DNA of 5,490 bases from Treponema sp. (lineage in GTDB: Bacteria; Spirochaetota; Spirochaetia; Treponematales; Breznakiellaceae), in the NCBI GenBank assembly GCA_031273405.1, contig JAISRW010000102.1, positions 1 through 5,490 of the forward strand, given 5' to 3'. Below the pieces are notes generated by a model that saw only the letters and a list, made by a program, of their open reading frames with translations, did no database searches and was not told the DNA's origin. This document shows positions 1 to 5,490 of this stretch, piece by piece. Each line of letters starts with the position of its first letter. Position 1 is the first letter of the stretch. The translations under genes were made by a program, and so were the position numbers.

Positions 1-29
1 CTCCGTTGTGGGGGGTCTGTGTTTACATT

Positions 30-68
30 CGCGCGCGCCCCCCCGGGGGGGGGGGGGGGGGCCCCCCC
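30..68. repeat. CG alternation and C7-G17-C7 homopolymer block
   Basis: A nine-base alternating CG stretch (30-38) runs into seven cytosines (38-44), then 17 guanines (45-61), then seven cytosines (62-68). The flanking C runs are each complementary to part of the G run, so alternative hairpins are possible, and the G run alone could form a quadruplex. Homopolymers of this length usually mutate by slipped-strand mispairing. In Treponema pallidum, guanine tracts upstream of some tpr genes vary in length and affect transcription; applying that here is inference. The tract lies about 580 bases upstream of the leader reading frame, so direct promoter spacing control of the operon is unlikely unless a distal promoter exists. 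The exact length may be a sequencing or assembly artefact, especially this near a window edge. Confidence 0.85.
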
Positions 69-117
69 AACAAATAGTAAGTAGTAGATAGCAAATAGTT
101 AAAGAAAGAAGAAGACG
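69..117. repeat. Low-complexity AT/purine-rich stretch
   Basis: Directly after the homopolymer the composition switches to A/G/T with almost no C. It contains AGTAGTAG-like triplets, the octamer CAAATAGT twice (71-78 and 92-99, period 21) and a pure purine run (101-114). Stop codons occur in all three plus-strand frames, so it does not encode protein on that strand. No function can be assigned. It may simply be slippage-prone intergenic DNA. Confidence 0.6.
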
Positions 118-120
118 CGG

Positions 121-576
121 GAGACCGGAGCGGAGAATTAATCATTTCCGGCGCGGCGCCTTCTGAGGCTGGCGGTTTATAAAGGGCGGCAAGATCGCTC
201 ATGGTGACGTTAGTATACCATAGCCTTGAGGAAAGTCAAGAAAAATATTGTGGTTTCGGGACGATAGTCGCCACCGGAGCCCTCCGGACCCCTTCGGCTG
301 CCGCCCCCTTTTCCCCGCCACCGCCCGGCCATCCTATAATCCGGCGGAAGTTTACCCACACGCTCCGTACCCATCCCCATAGCTGCCGCTTCTCTTTCCC
401 CCGATACCGGCTCTTATCATCCTCATTGTGATACATTACCTGCCCTATCGTCGCTTCTCTGTTATTCCGCCGGTTACGCTCTTCCTTCGGCGTTTCTTCC
501 CGCTTCTTCCGTACCCCGCCCGCCGCCGCATCAGCTTCGTCAAAATATACCCGGCCCCCTTCCCTGGCCGGGGTCA
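121..576. other. Long upstream region without a confident gene
   Basis: This is most of the roughly 640 bases before the operon. It holds several short inverted repeats: GGCGC/GCGCC at 150-160, CTTGA/TCAAG at 225-240 with a six-base loop, and CCGGA/TCCGG at 274-287. The plus strand from about 280 to 560 is strongly pyrimidine-rich. Reading frames here are short, lack convincing ribosome binding sites and show no recognisable domain; one minus-strand frame (236-577) is listed separately with low confidence. I see no tRNA, rRNA, riboswitch or CRISPR signature, and no clear terminator of an upstream gene. Confidence 0.5.
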
Positions 577-577
577 T
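236..577 (-). CDS. Doubtful hypothetical protein, divergent from the operon
   Basis: This is a 113-codon frame on the minus strand, starting ATG at 577 and ending TGA at 236. The product would be very basic and polar, with an Arg/Lys/Glu-rich segment (about residues 23-43), a Trp-rich patch (about 66-82) and a Gly/Ala-rich tail. It has no membrane segment, signal peptide or domain I recognise. In its favour, the purine-rich strand is the would-be coding strand, and codon choice (CGG for Arg, GAA, GGG) resembles the operon genes. Against it, there is no Shine-Dalgarno sequence before the ATG and the composition is biased, and a frame of this length can arise by chance at this GC content. If real, it would be transcribed divergently from the AT-rich region at 578-620. 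More likely it is spurious. Confidence 0.2.
   Translation of the reverse strand: MTPAREGGRVYFDEADAAAGGVRKKREETPKEERNRRNNREATIGQVMYHNEDDKSRYRGKEKRQLWGWVRSVWVNFRRIIGWPGGGGEKGAAAEGVRRAPVATIVPKPQYFS
550..572. repeat. GC-rich inverted repeat just upstream of the promoter region
   Basis: CCCGGCC (550-556) and GGCCGGG (566-572) form a perfect 7-base stem with a 9-base loop. No T run follows on the plus strand, so it is a poor intrinsic terminator for transcription entering from the left. On the minus strand the stem is followed by TATATTTT, which looks more terminator-like, but no minus-strand gene lies to its right. It could also be an operator, or chance in GC-rich sequence. Confidence 0.35.
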
Positions 578-617
578 TGCAATTTACATATTATTCATAC
601 AATACTAATACTATATT
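577..617 (+). promoter_or_regulatory. Candidate promoter of the transporter operon
   Basis: A sharp AT-rich island (about 578-620) lies just before the leader reading frame. Candidate -35 hexamers are TTGCAA (577-582) and TTTACA (583-588, five of six matches to TTGACA). Candidate -10 hexamers are TACAAT (598-603, five of six), TAATAC (606-611) and TATATT (612-617, five of six). TTTACA with TAATAC has ideal 17-base spacing but a weak -10. TTGCAA with TACAAT has a good -10 but only 15-base spacing. The composition and position support a promoter here, but the exact hexamer pair is not resolved. Confidence 0.45.
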
Positions 618-627
618 AACACTATCT

Positions 628-635
628 GGAGAGGA
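628..635 (+). promoter_or_regulatory. Strong ribosome binding site of the leader reading frame
   Basis: The purine run GGAGAGGA ends seven bases before the ATG at 643. This is a better Shine-Dalgarno match than most in the operon. It is the main reason to treat the short frame that follows as translated. Confidence 0.6.
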
Positions 636-642
636 TCCCAGA

Positions 643-723
643 ATGAAAAACGTAACTATTCGGTCGAAGGCGGAGGATAGCGGAAGCCGGCGGAATGTTA
701 CAACAAAACAGGAGTTGTTATGA
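643..723 (+). CDS. 26-residue leader peptide, translationally coupled to the binding-protein gene
   Basis: ATG at 643 opens a 26-codon frame that starts MKNVTIRSK and ends KQELL, with a TGA stop at 721-723. The last A of its TTA codon and the stop form ATGA with the start codon of the binding-protein gene (720-722), the classic arrangement for translational coupling. It is preceded by a strong Shine-Dalgarno (628-635). The peptide is polar and basic, with no signal peptide, membrane segment or recognisable domain. It has no run of one amino acid as in classical attenuator peptides. The likely role is cis-acting: ribosomes finishing this frame could reinitiate on the binding-protein gene, whose own site (AGGAG, 710-714) lies inside the leader. 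Translation itself is inferred from the site and the overlap; a chance frame remains possible. Confidence 0.45.
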   Translation: MKNVTIRSKAEDSGSRRNVTTKQELL

Positions 724-2270
724 AGAGGCAAAATCATCTTTTCTCCCCGGTAAAAATCATTCTGGCTTTGACGCTGCTTTTTTCGGCAGCCGGGACACGG
801 GGGGTGTTCGCCGAGGGGGTGTTCGCCCGGGAACAGAAGCGGGAAAAACAGGTCCTGGGAGGGGGGGAACTGCGATTCGGGATTACCAGCGAGTTAACCA
901 CCCTGGATCCTCTAAGCCCTTCCAATACGGCGGATGGGAGGAGCGTTCTTTTTAATGTATACGAGGGCCTTGTAAAATCCGACACCGAAGGCAATCTTGT
1001 GCCTGCGGTGGCCGAAGCTTTCGGAACGGAACAGAACGGCCTGGTTTACAGCTTTATCCTCCGGAAAGGGGTCAGGTTTCACGACGGAAGCCCCGTGACC
1101 CCGGCGGATGTTGAATTCACGCTGAATACAGCGATAGAAAAAAAATTTTCAGGCTTTACCGGGATAGACAAGGTAGAAATAAGCGGGGAGCAGGATCTGC
1201 GGATCACCTTAAAATCCCCGGACGTTGAATTCCTTCCCTACCTCACCATAGGAATTGTCCCCAAGGCCAACGCCGACAGGGAGAAGAACCCCATAGGCAC
1301 CGGCCCCTTCAAGATCGAAAGTTACACCCCCCAGCAAAGCTTGGTGCTGGTAAAGAACCCCGGCTACTGGCGCGGGGATATCCCCAAACTTGACAAGGTG
1401 ACCGTGGTGTTCGGCGCCGACTCGGATTCCCTCCTCACCGGCCTCATAGGCGGCAATATTGACGCCGCCGGCGTCACCGGTTCGGTTCTCGAACAACTGG
1501 ACCGGAACAGGTTTACGGTTGTGGAAGGCTATTCCAACACGGTGCAGCTTTTTGCCTTGAACAACAGCGTCAAGCCCCTGGACAATACCGCTGTCCGGCA
1601 GGCCGTCAGCTATGCGGTTGACCCGGCGGAGATTATTGACACCGCCTTTTACGGCTGGGGAGAGCCTTCGGGAAGCCCCCTCATCCCGGGCCTTAAGAAT
1701 TACTACGAAAGTTCCCTCAGGAACCCCTACCCGAAGGATACCGGGAAGGCTAAGGCCCTTCTGGCGGCGGCGGGCTACAGGGACGGATTCCCCCTGGAAA
1801 TAACGGTTCCTTCCAATTACACCATGCACGTCGATACCGCCCAGGTAATCGTGAACCAACTGGCGGAAGTGGGGATTAAGGCCGCCATACGCCTTACGGA
1901 CTGGAGCACCTGGCTCAGCGACGTGTACCGGGGCCGGAAGTTTGAGGCTACCATCATCTCCTTTGACGGCTCCAGCGTTCCCCTTTCTCCCCGGAGCTTC
2001 CTCGGCCGCTATGTCTCAACTTCGGGGAGCAATTTTATCAATTTTAATAATTCCGAGTATGACCGCCTTTATAACGCGGCCCTCACGGAAAGCGACGGCG
2101 CCAGAAGAACGGCTCTTTACAAGAGAGCCCAGCGTGTCATCTCCGAATATGCCGCCAGCGTTTATATCCAGGATATCATGAGCTTCAAGGTTTTCGCGCC
2201 GGGTTTTGCCGGGGCGGTGAATTATCCTCTCCATGTGGTGGACTTCTCCACGATATACAGGACCGACTGA
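720..2270 (+). CDS. Periplasmic solute-binding protein of a peptide-type ABC importer (SBP_bac_5 family)
   Basis: This 516-residue protein has the usual length for DppA/OppA/NikA-type binding proteins, which capture the ligand outside the inner membrane and deliver it to the permeases. Residues 1-31 form a Sec signal peptide: basic start, hydrophobic core about 13-25, and a predicted signal peptidase I site after VFA (29-31). A second VFA follows at 34-36. There is no lipobox cysteine, and the protein contains no cysteine at all, so it should be soluble periplasmic rather than a lipoprotein. A polar linker (about 32-50) precedes the fold. Family hallmarks are the segment ending LRKGVRFHDG (114-123), NPIGTGPF (190-197) and AVRQAVSYAVD (291-301). 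Asp416 (ISFDG) aligns by eye with the aspartate that binds the peptide amino terminus in DppA/OppA. The start is supported by AGGAG at 710-714, five bases before the ATG. The substrate is unresolved: peptides are favoured, but nickel, glutathione or other ligands are not excluded. Confidence 0.93.
   Translation: MKRQNHLFSPVKIILALTLLFSAAGTRGVFAEGVFAREQKREKQVLGGGELRFGITSELTTLDPLSPSNTADGRSVLFNVYEGLVKSDTEGNLVPAVAEAFGTEQNGLVYSFILRKGVRFHDGSPVTPADVEFTLNTAIEKKFSGFTGIDKVEISGEQDLRITLKSPDVEFLPYLTIGIVPKANADREKNPIGTGPFKIESYTPQQSLVLVKNPGYWRGDIPKLDKVTVVFGADSDSLLTGLIGGNIDAAGVTGSVLEQLDRNRFTVVEGYSNTVQLFALNNSVKPLDNTAVRQAVSYAVDPAEIIDTAFYGWGEPSGSPLIPGLKNYYESSLRNPYPKDTGKAKALLAAAGYRDGFPLEITVPSNYTMHVDTAQVIVNQLAEVGIKAAIRLTDWSTWLSDVYRGRKFEATIISFDGSSVPLSPRSFLGRYVSTSGSNFINFNNSEYDRLYNAALTESDGARRTALYKRAQRVISEYAASVYIQDIMSFKVFAPGFAGAVNYPLHVVDFSTIYRTD
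801..827 (+). repeat. 15-base-period tandem duplication in the signal-peptide cleavage region
   Basis: GGGGTGTTCGCC occurs at 801-812 and again at 816-827, in frame. It gives the peptide GVFA twice (residues 28-31 and 33-36) and so two consecutive VFA signal peptidase I-type sites in the binding protein. The duplication adds five residues and keeps the frame. Confidence 0.75.
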
Positions 2271-2293
2271 AAACCTGAAACCGGGAAGGGGCA

Positions 2294-3238
2294 ATGGGCT
2301 TTATAGGAAAGCGTTTAATCACCACGCTTTTAACTTTGTTTCTCGTTTCCCTTCTCAGTTTCGCGGCTTTTCGGGTCATCCCCGGAGACGCGGCGCTTCT
2401 GGCCCTGGGCGTCGAGGCCGAAGAGGAGCAGATTGCGGCCCTGCGGCGCGAATGGGGGCTGGACCGGAGCGTAGCCGTCCAGTACGGGTCCTGGCTGGTA
2501 AAATTTCTCACCGGGAATCTGGGGAATTCCACCCGCTTCCAGGGCGCCTCGATTTCGGGGATGATCCTGGACAGGCTGCCTGTCACTCTTAACCTGGCCC
2601 TCCTCTCTCTTTTCTTCATTGTACTCATCGCCCTCCCCTGTTCTCTTCTGGGCACTAAAAACGAAGCCTCCCCGGCCGACAGGATCTTAAACACCGCCAC
2701 CGCCATGACCATCTCGGCGCCGGGCTTTTTTTTGGGGGTTCTTTTTATCTGGGTCTTCGGCCTGGTTTTCAAACTCTTTGTCCCCGGCGCCTATGTGGGG
2801 TACAGGGACGATTACGGCGCCTTTCTCGGCTATCTTCTGTTCCCCGCCCTTGCCGTCGCCCTTCCCAACGCGGGAATCCTGGTCAAATTCCTGCGTTCTT
2901 CTATCTTTCGGGAATTCAAAAGCGACTATGTCCGCACGGCCCGGAGCAAGGGAAGCAGCCGGAGGAGATGCCTCTTCCGGCATGTGTTCAAAAACGCCTG
3001 CCTCCCGGCCCTTACCCTCATGGGGATGATCCTGGGGGAGATCTTTACCGGCAGCATTGTGATAGAGCAGATTTTTTCGATTCCCGGAATCGGGCGGCTT
3101 CTTCTGACGGCCATAACGTCCAGGGACTTCCTGGTGATGGAAACCCTGGCGGTTTATACCGCCCTGATCGTTGTTCTGGCGAATACCCTGGTGGATATAG
3201 GGATTCAAATCATCGATCCCAGAATCAGGATAAAGTGA
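2294..3238 (+). CDS. ABC importer inner-membrane permease, DppB/OppB type
   Basis: This 314-residue permease has the standard length and fold of the first transmembrane subunit of peptide/nickel importers. It pairs with the next gene's product to form the translocation path. Hydrophobic segments lie at about residues 8-28, 98-120, 138-163, 178-198, 240-262 and 282-306, consistent with six membrane helices, with a large periplasmic region between the first two. The cytoplasmic coupling (EAA) loop is clear: DYVRTARSKG (211-220) continuing to NACLP (234-238), which docks on the ATPases. The C-terminus IIDPRIRIK matches the family's usual DPR-containing end. It begins 23 bases after the binding-protein stop. 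The purine run GGGAAGGGG (2283-2291) before the ATG supplies the ribosome binding site, though it lies close to the start. Specificity cannot be read from the permease. Confidence 0.95.
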   Translation: MGFIGKRLITTLLTLFLVSLLSFAAFRVIPGDAALLALGVEAEEEQIAALRREWGLDRSVAVQYGSWLVKFLTGNLGNSTRFQGASISGMILDRLPVTLNLALLSLFFIVLIALPCSLLGTKNEASPADRILNTATAMTISAPGFFLGVLFIWVFGLVFKLFVPGAYVGYRDDYGAFLGYLLFPALAVALPNAGILVKFLRSSIFREFKSDYVRTARSKGSSRRRCLFRHVFKNACLPALTLMGMILGEIFTGSIVIEQIFSIPGIGRLLLTAITSRDFLVMETLAVYTALIVVLANTLVDIGIQIIDPRIRIK

Positions 3239-3245
3239 GGGGGAC

Positions 3246-4064
3246 GTGAAAAATTCCTGGAACGGCGATTTAAAAGCCGGCATAGTCCTGGCCTGCTTAA
3301 TAGGTGGGATGATCCTGGCAAGCCTTGTGTTTCTCCCCTACGATTATAACGAGATGGACAGCAAAAACCGCTTCGCAAGGCCCGGCTCGTCGTCCCCCGC
3401 CGGCTTTCCCCACCTCATGGGGACCGACAATTTCGGGAGGGATGTTTTCTCCCGGATCATGACGGGAGGAAGGTACACCATCCTTACGGCGATACTGACC
3501 GTGGCCGGAAGCGCCGCGGCAGGCTCTGCCCTGGGGATGGCCGCGGGATTTTGGGGCGGCTTTTTGGACGAGGCCGTCATGCGCCTCATGGACGCCCTGA
3601 GTTCTTTCCCCGGCCTCCTCCTGGCTCTGGTGATGGTAGCCCTCCTGGGCAACAGCCATCTCACCCTTATCGCGGCCCTCCTGGTTTTATTCATCCCCAG
3701 CTTTACCAGGATCATGCGAAGCGGAACCCTCCAATATAAGCACCGTGATTTTGTCAGGATCGCGGAAATCATGGGAGCTTCCCCGTCGAGGATTCTATTT
3801 TGCCACATCCTGCCGAATCTCTTCCCCTCCCTCCTTTCCGCCTCGGTGCTGGGGTTCTCAAACGCGATATTGGCCGAATCCACCATGAGCTACCTGGGCT
3901 TGGGGATACAGCCCCCGGTTCCAAGCTGGGGGCGCATGCTTGCGGAATCCCAGAACTTCATTTTTAACGCCCCCTGGTGCGCCCTCGCTCCGGGGATAAT
4001 GATCATGCTGACGGTGTTAGCGTTTCATAATCTTGGTGAGGGAATACGCCGGCGCTATTGTTAG
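3246..4064 (+). CDS. ABC importer inner-membrane permease, DppC/OppC type
   Basis: This is the second transmembrane subunit, 272 residues. An N-terminal helix (about 11-30) is followed by the subfamily hallmark MGTDNFGRD (58-66), then five further hydrophobic segments at about 78-102, 120-136, 138-154, 193-212 and 244-262. The coupling loop DFVRIAEIMGAS (168-179) through ILPN (188-191), and the segment YLGLGIQPPVPSWG (216-229), are typical of DppC/OppC/NikC. It starts with GTG seven bases after the preceding stop, with GAGGGGG (3237-3243) overlapping that stop as ribosome binding site, so coupled translation is likely. The C-terminus (LGEGIRRRYC) stops a few residues earlier than the usual LGDGLRDALDPR-type tail, a small truncation that probably leaves function intact. 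It forms a heterodimer with the product of 2294-3238. Confidence 0.95.
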   Translation: MKNSWNGDLKAGIVLACLIGGMILASLVFLPYDYNEMDSKNRFARPGSSSPAGFPHLMGTDNFGRDVFSRIMTGGRYTILTAILTVAGSAAAGSALGMAAGFWGGFLDEAVMRLMDALSSFPGLLLALVMVALLGNSHLTLIAALLVLFIPSFTRIMRSGTLQYKHRDFVRIAEIMGASPSRILFCHILPNLFPSLLSASVLGFSNAILAESTMSYLGLGIQPPVPSWGRMLAESQNFIFNAPWCALAPGIMIMLTVLAFHNLGEGIRRRYC

Positions 4065-4075
4065 CCGCGCTGTTC

Positions 4076-4080
4076 AGGGG
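4076..4080 (+). promoter_or_regulatory. Ribosome binding site that sets the start of the first ATPase
   Basis: AGGGG lies four bases before the ATG at 4085. An upstream in-frame TTG at 4058, overlapping the permease gene, would add nine residues (MLAALFRGN) but has no comparable site. Family ATPases usually begin only a few residues before the first beta strand (LLEVKHLS). ATG 4085 is therefore preferred. Confidence 0.7.
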
Positions 4081-4084
4081 AAAC

Positions 4085-5065
4085 ATGGGAATTCTTTTAG
4101 AGGTAAAACATCTATCCATAGGCGTGAGGCGGGGGAAAGCTTTTTTTACCGCAGTGGATGATATAAGCTTTAGTATTGACCAGGGGGAAATCCTGGGCCT
4201 CGTGGGGGAATCGGGCTGCGGCAAGAGCCTCACCTGCCTTTCCATTCCCGGCCTGCTGGCCCCGGAACTTGAACGCACTGGAGGGGAGATTCTTTTTAAG
4301 GGCCGGGATCTTTGTTCACTCTCCCAAAAAGAATCGGACCAAATCCGTGGGAAGGAAATCTCCATGATCTTTCAGGAACCCGCCGCCTCCCTCAATCCGC
4401 TCCACCGCGTGGGCGCCCAAATAGCCGAAGCCCTGGAACTCCACGGTCTCGGGGATAAGAAGAAACGCCTCGCCAGGGTTTTGGATATTATGAAAAGCCT
4501 TGGGCTTGAGGAACCTGAAAAGCTCTCCAGGGCCTACCCCCACGAGCTTTCCGGCGGCATGTGCCAGCGGGTGATGATCGCCATCGCCGCCGTCTGCGGC
4601 CCCGCCCTCATTCTGGCCGACGAGCCTACTACCGCCCTGGACACGGCCACCCAAACCCAGATCCTGGAACTGCTGCGGAAGATCAACGCCGAACTCGGGG
4701 CTTCGATCCTCTTCGTTTCCCACGACCTGGGCCTGGTGAACCGTTTCTGCCGCCGGGTTCTGGTAATGTACGGAGGAAAAATCCTGGAGGCCGGGGACAG
4801 GGAGGATATTTTTAACCGCCCCGCCCACCCCTACACCCAATCTCTCATAGGCGCCATCCCCCGGAGGGAGCAGAAGGGGAAGCCCCTGGCCAATATCCCC
4901 GGCAGGGTTCCTTCGATAGAGGAGCCCCGGTTTGGCTGCCCCTTTGCCACACGCTGTCGGCACGCGGAGCCGCGCTGTTCCGCCGCCTTTCCGGAGGAAA
5001 CAAGCCTGGGCAAAAACCACCGGGTGTATTGCGTCAGGGCCCCGTCCCGCCGGAGCCTCTCATGA
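4085..5065 (+). CDS. ABC importer ATPase, DppD/OppD type, with C-terminal Fe-S cysteine motif
   Basis: This 326-residue cytoplasmic ATPase hydrolyses ATP to drive import through the two permeases. Visible motifs are Walker A GESGCGKS (41-48), Q-loop IFQEP with Gln97, signature LSGGMCQRV (155-163), Walker B LILADEP with Glu180, D-loop ALD (185-187) and switch His213 in VSHD. The signature region carries Cys160 where the family normally has Arg (LSGGMRQR). The C-terminal oligopeptide-transporter domain (oligo_HPY) is present, with HPYTQSLIGAIP at 248-259. It is followed by four cysteines, Cys285, Cys291, Cys298 and Cys316, the pattern that binds a 4Fe-4S cluster in characterised DppD/OppD proteins. 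The start at 4085 is preferred over TTG 4058 on ribosome-binding-site grounds. The gene lies 20 bases after the permease stop and overlaps the next gene by ATGA. Confidence 0.94.
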   Translation: MGILLEVKHLSIGVRRGKAFFTAVDDISFSIDQGEILGLVGESGCGKSLTCLSIPGLLAPELERTGGEILFKGRDLCSLSQKESDQIRGKEISMIFQEPAASLNPLHRVGAQIAEALELHGLGDKKKRLARVLDIMKSLGLEEPEKLSRAYPHELSGGMCQRVMIAIAAVCGPALILADEPTTALDTATQTQILELLRKINAELGASILFVSHDLGLVNRFCRRVLVMYGGKILEAGDREDIFNRPAHPYTQSLIGAIPRREQKGKPLANIPGRVPSIEEPRFGCPFATRCRHAEPRCSAAFPEETSLGKNHRVYCVRAPSRRSLS

Positions 5066-5490
5066 GCATCCTCAGACTAGACCAGGTAAGCGCCTCCTAT
5101 ACAAGCCGCGCCCACGGGCTCTTCGGCAAAAAAACGATAAAACCCGCACTGCATCAGGTTTCCCTGGAAATCGGAGAAGGGGAAATTTTCGGCCTCGTAG
5201 GCCCCTCGGGCTGCGGCAAAACCACCCTGGGCCGGTGCATCCTGGGACTCATCGGCTATGAGGGGGAGATCCTCATCGACGGCCTGACGCACGAGGGGCG
5301 GCCCAGGCGCCCGGCGCCCGCAGCGCGGCGGGAAAGGGCTTTGAAAGTCCAGGCTGTTTTCCAGGACCCCGCCGCGTCTCTCAACCCGGTAAAACGGACA
5401 GGCTGGATCATGGAGGAACCCCTGGTGATACACAGCCGGGGCGGCAAGGCGGAGAGGGTACGGCAGGTGGACGAAATGCTGGAATTGGTC
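5062..5490 (+). CDS. ABC importer ATPase, DppF/OppF type (partial, runs off right edge)
   Basis: The first 143 codons of the second ATPase are present and the frame is open to the end of the window. The residues seen include the family opening LRLDQVSASY (4-13), the GLFGKK segment (19-24) typical of DppF/OppF before the core, Walker A GPSGCGKT (47-54) and the Q-loop VFQDPAASLNP (99-109, Gln101). The signature, Walker B and switch histidine lie beyond the window, as would any C-terminal domain. It starts at ATG 5062, overlapping the previous stop by four bases (ATGA), with GGAG (5052-5055) six bases upstream, so translation is probably coupled to the first ATPase. It should form the nucleotide-binding heterodimer with that protein. 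The arginine/alanine-rich stretch at about 80-93 replaces part of the usual helical linker before the Q-loop and may be simple sequence drift. Confidence 0.93.
   Translation, partial: MSILRLDQVSASYTSRAHGLFGKKTIKPALHQVSLEIGEGEIFGLVGPSGCGKTTLGRCILGLIGYEGEILIDGLTHEGRPRRPAPAARRERALKVQAVFQDPAASLNPVKRTGWIMEEPLVIHSRGGKAERVRQVDEMLELV

Noticed and set aside
221..245. GAGGAAAGTC resembling a conserved RNase P RNA segment
   Set aside because: The rest of the RNase P core is absent around it. The match is explained by a small CTTGA/TCAAG hairpin and chance.
335..340. Perfect TATAAT hexamer in the upstream region
   Set aside because: No -35-like hexamer sits 16-18 bases upstream, the surroundings are GC-rich, and no gene starts shortly after it.
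341..349. CCGGCGGAA repeated directly at 687-695 and inverted at 465-473
   Set aside because: Similar CCGGCGGA strings occur in the coding genes, so nine-base matches are expected in this GC-rich sequence; spacing shows no operator-like pattern.
565..581. Near-match to a sigma-54 promoter (TGGCC to TTGCA) before the AT-rich island
   Set aside because: The GG and GC dinucleotides are separated by 11 bases instead of the strictly required 10, so a functional -24/-12 promoter is unlikely unless a base has been miscalled.
428..619. 63-codon plus-strand frame beginning with GTG in the upstream region
   Set aside because: There is no ribosome binding site, the composition is Pro/Arg/Phe-rich and shadow-like, and it runs through the GC inverted repeat and the candidate promoter.
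695..955. 86-codon frame overlapping the start of the binding-protein gene in another frame
   Set aside because: It overlaps the signal peptide and mature domain of the binding protein out of frame, and its product has no coherent features.
1209..1859. 216-codon open frame antisense to the binding-protein gene
   Set aside because: The plus strand here encodes unmistakable SBP_bac_5 motifs. Long antisense frames are a by-product of GC-rich third positions, and this one has no recognisable domain.
4058..4084. Upstream TTG start for the first ATPase overlapping the permease gene
   Set aside because: The added nine residues are not typical of the family, and a clear AGGGG site serves the ATG at 4085.

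Overview
The window carries the first five genes of one plus-strand operon for a peptide-type (Dpp/Opp/Nik family) ABC importer. About 640 bases of mostly non-coding, partly low-complexity DNA precede it. The host looks like a Gram-negative-type bacterium of fairly high GC content. The general feel of the proteins, and a guanine homopolymer of the kind known from treponemes, make a spirochaete (Treponema-like) my best guess. That is recall and inference; nothing in the window proves it.

Layout. Positions 1-120 hold an alternating CG stretch, a C7-G17-C7 homopolymer block and a purine/AT-rich low-complexity stretch. Positions 121-577 contain no gene I can support well, only one doubtful minus-strand frame (236-577). 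An AT-rich candidate promoter lies at about 577-617. It is followed by a strong ribosome binding site and a 26-codon leader reading frame (643-723), whose stop overlaps the start codon of the binding-protein gene. Then come the periplasmic solute-binding protein (720-2270), two integral membrane permeases (2294-3238 and 3246-4064) and two ATPases (4085-5065, and 5062 running off the right edge).

How they work together. The binding protein captures a ligand in the periplasm and delivers it to a channel formed by the two permeases. The two ATPases power transport from the cytoplasmic side. All intergenic gaps are short (23, 7 and 20 bases, and a 4-base overlap), so co-transcription and partial translational coupling are likely. 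The family transports di- and oligopeptides, nickel, glutathione, opines and some sugars, and the sequence alone does not fix the substrate. A conserved aspartate at residue 416 of the binding protein sits where peptide binders hold the peptide amino terminus, which mildly favours a peptide ligand.

The core operon is a well-known system. The less ordinary points are the homopolymer block at the left edge, the coupled leader reading frame, a duplicated signal-peptidase site in the binding protein, and an arginine-to-cysteine change in the ABC signature region of the first ATPase. I found no evidence of a wholly new system.
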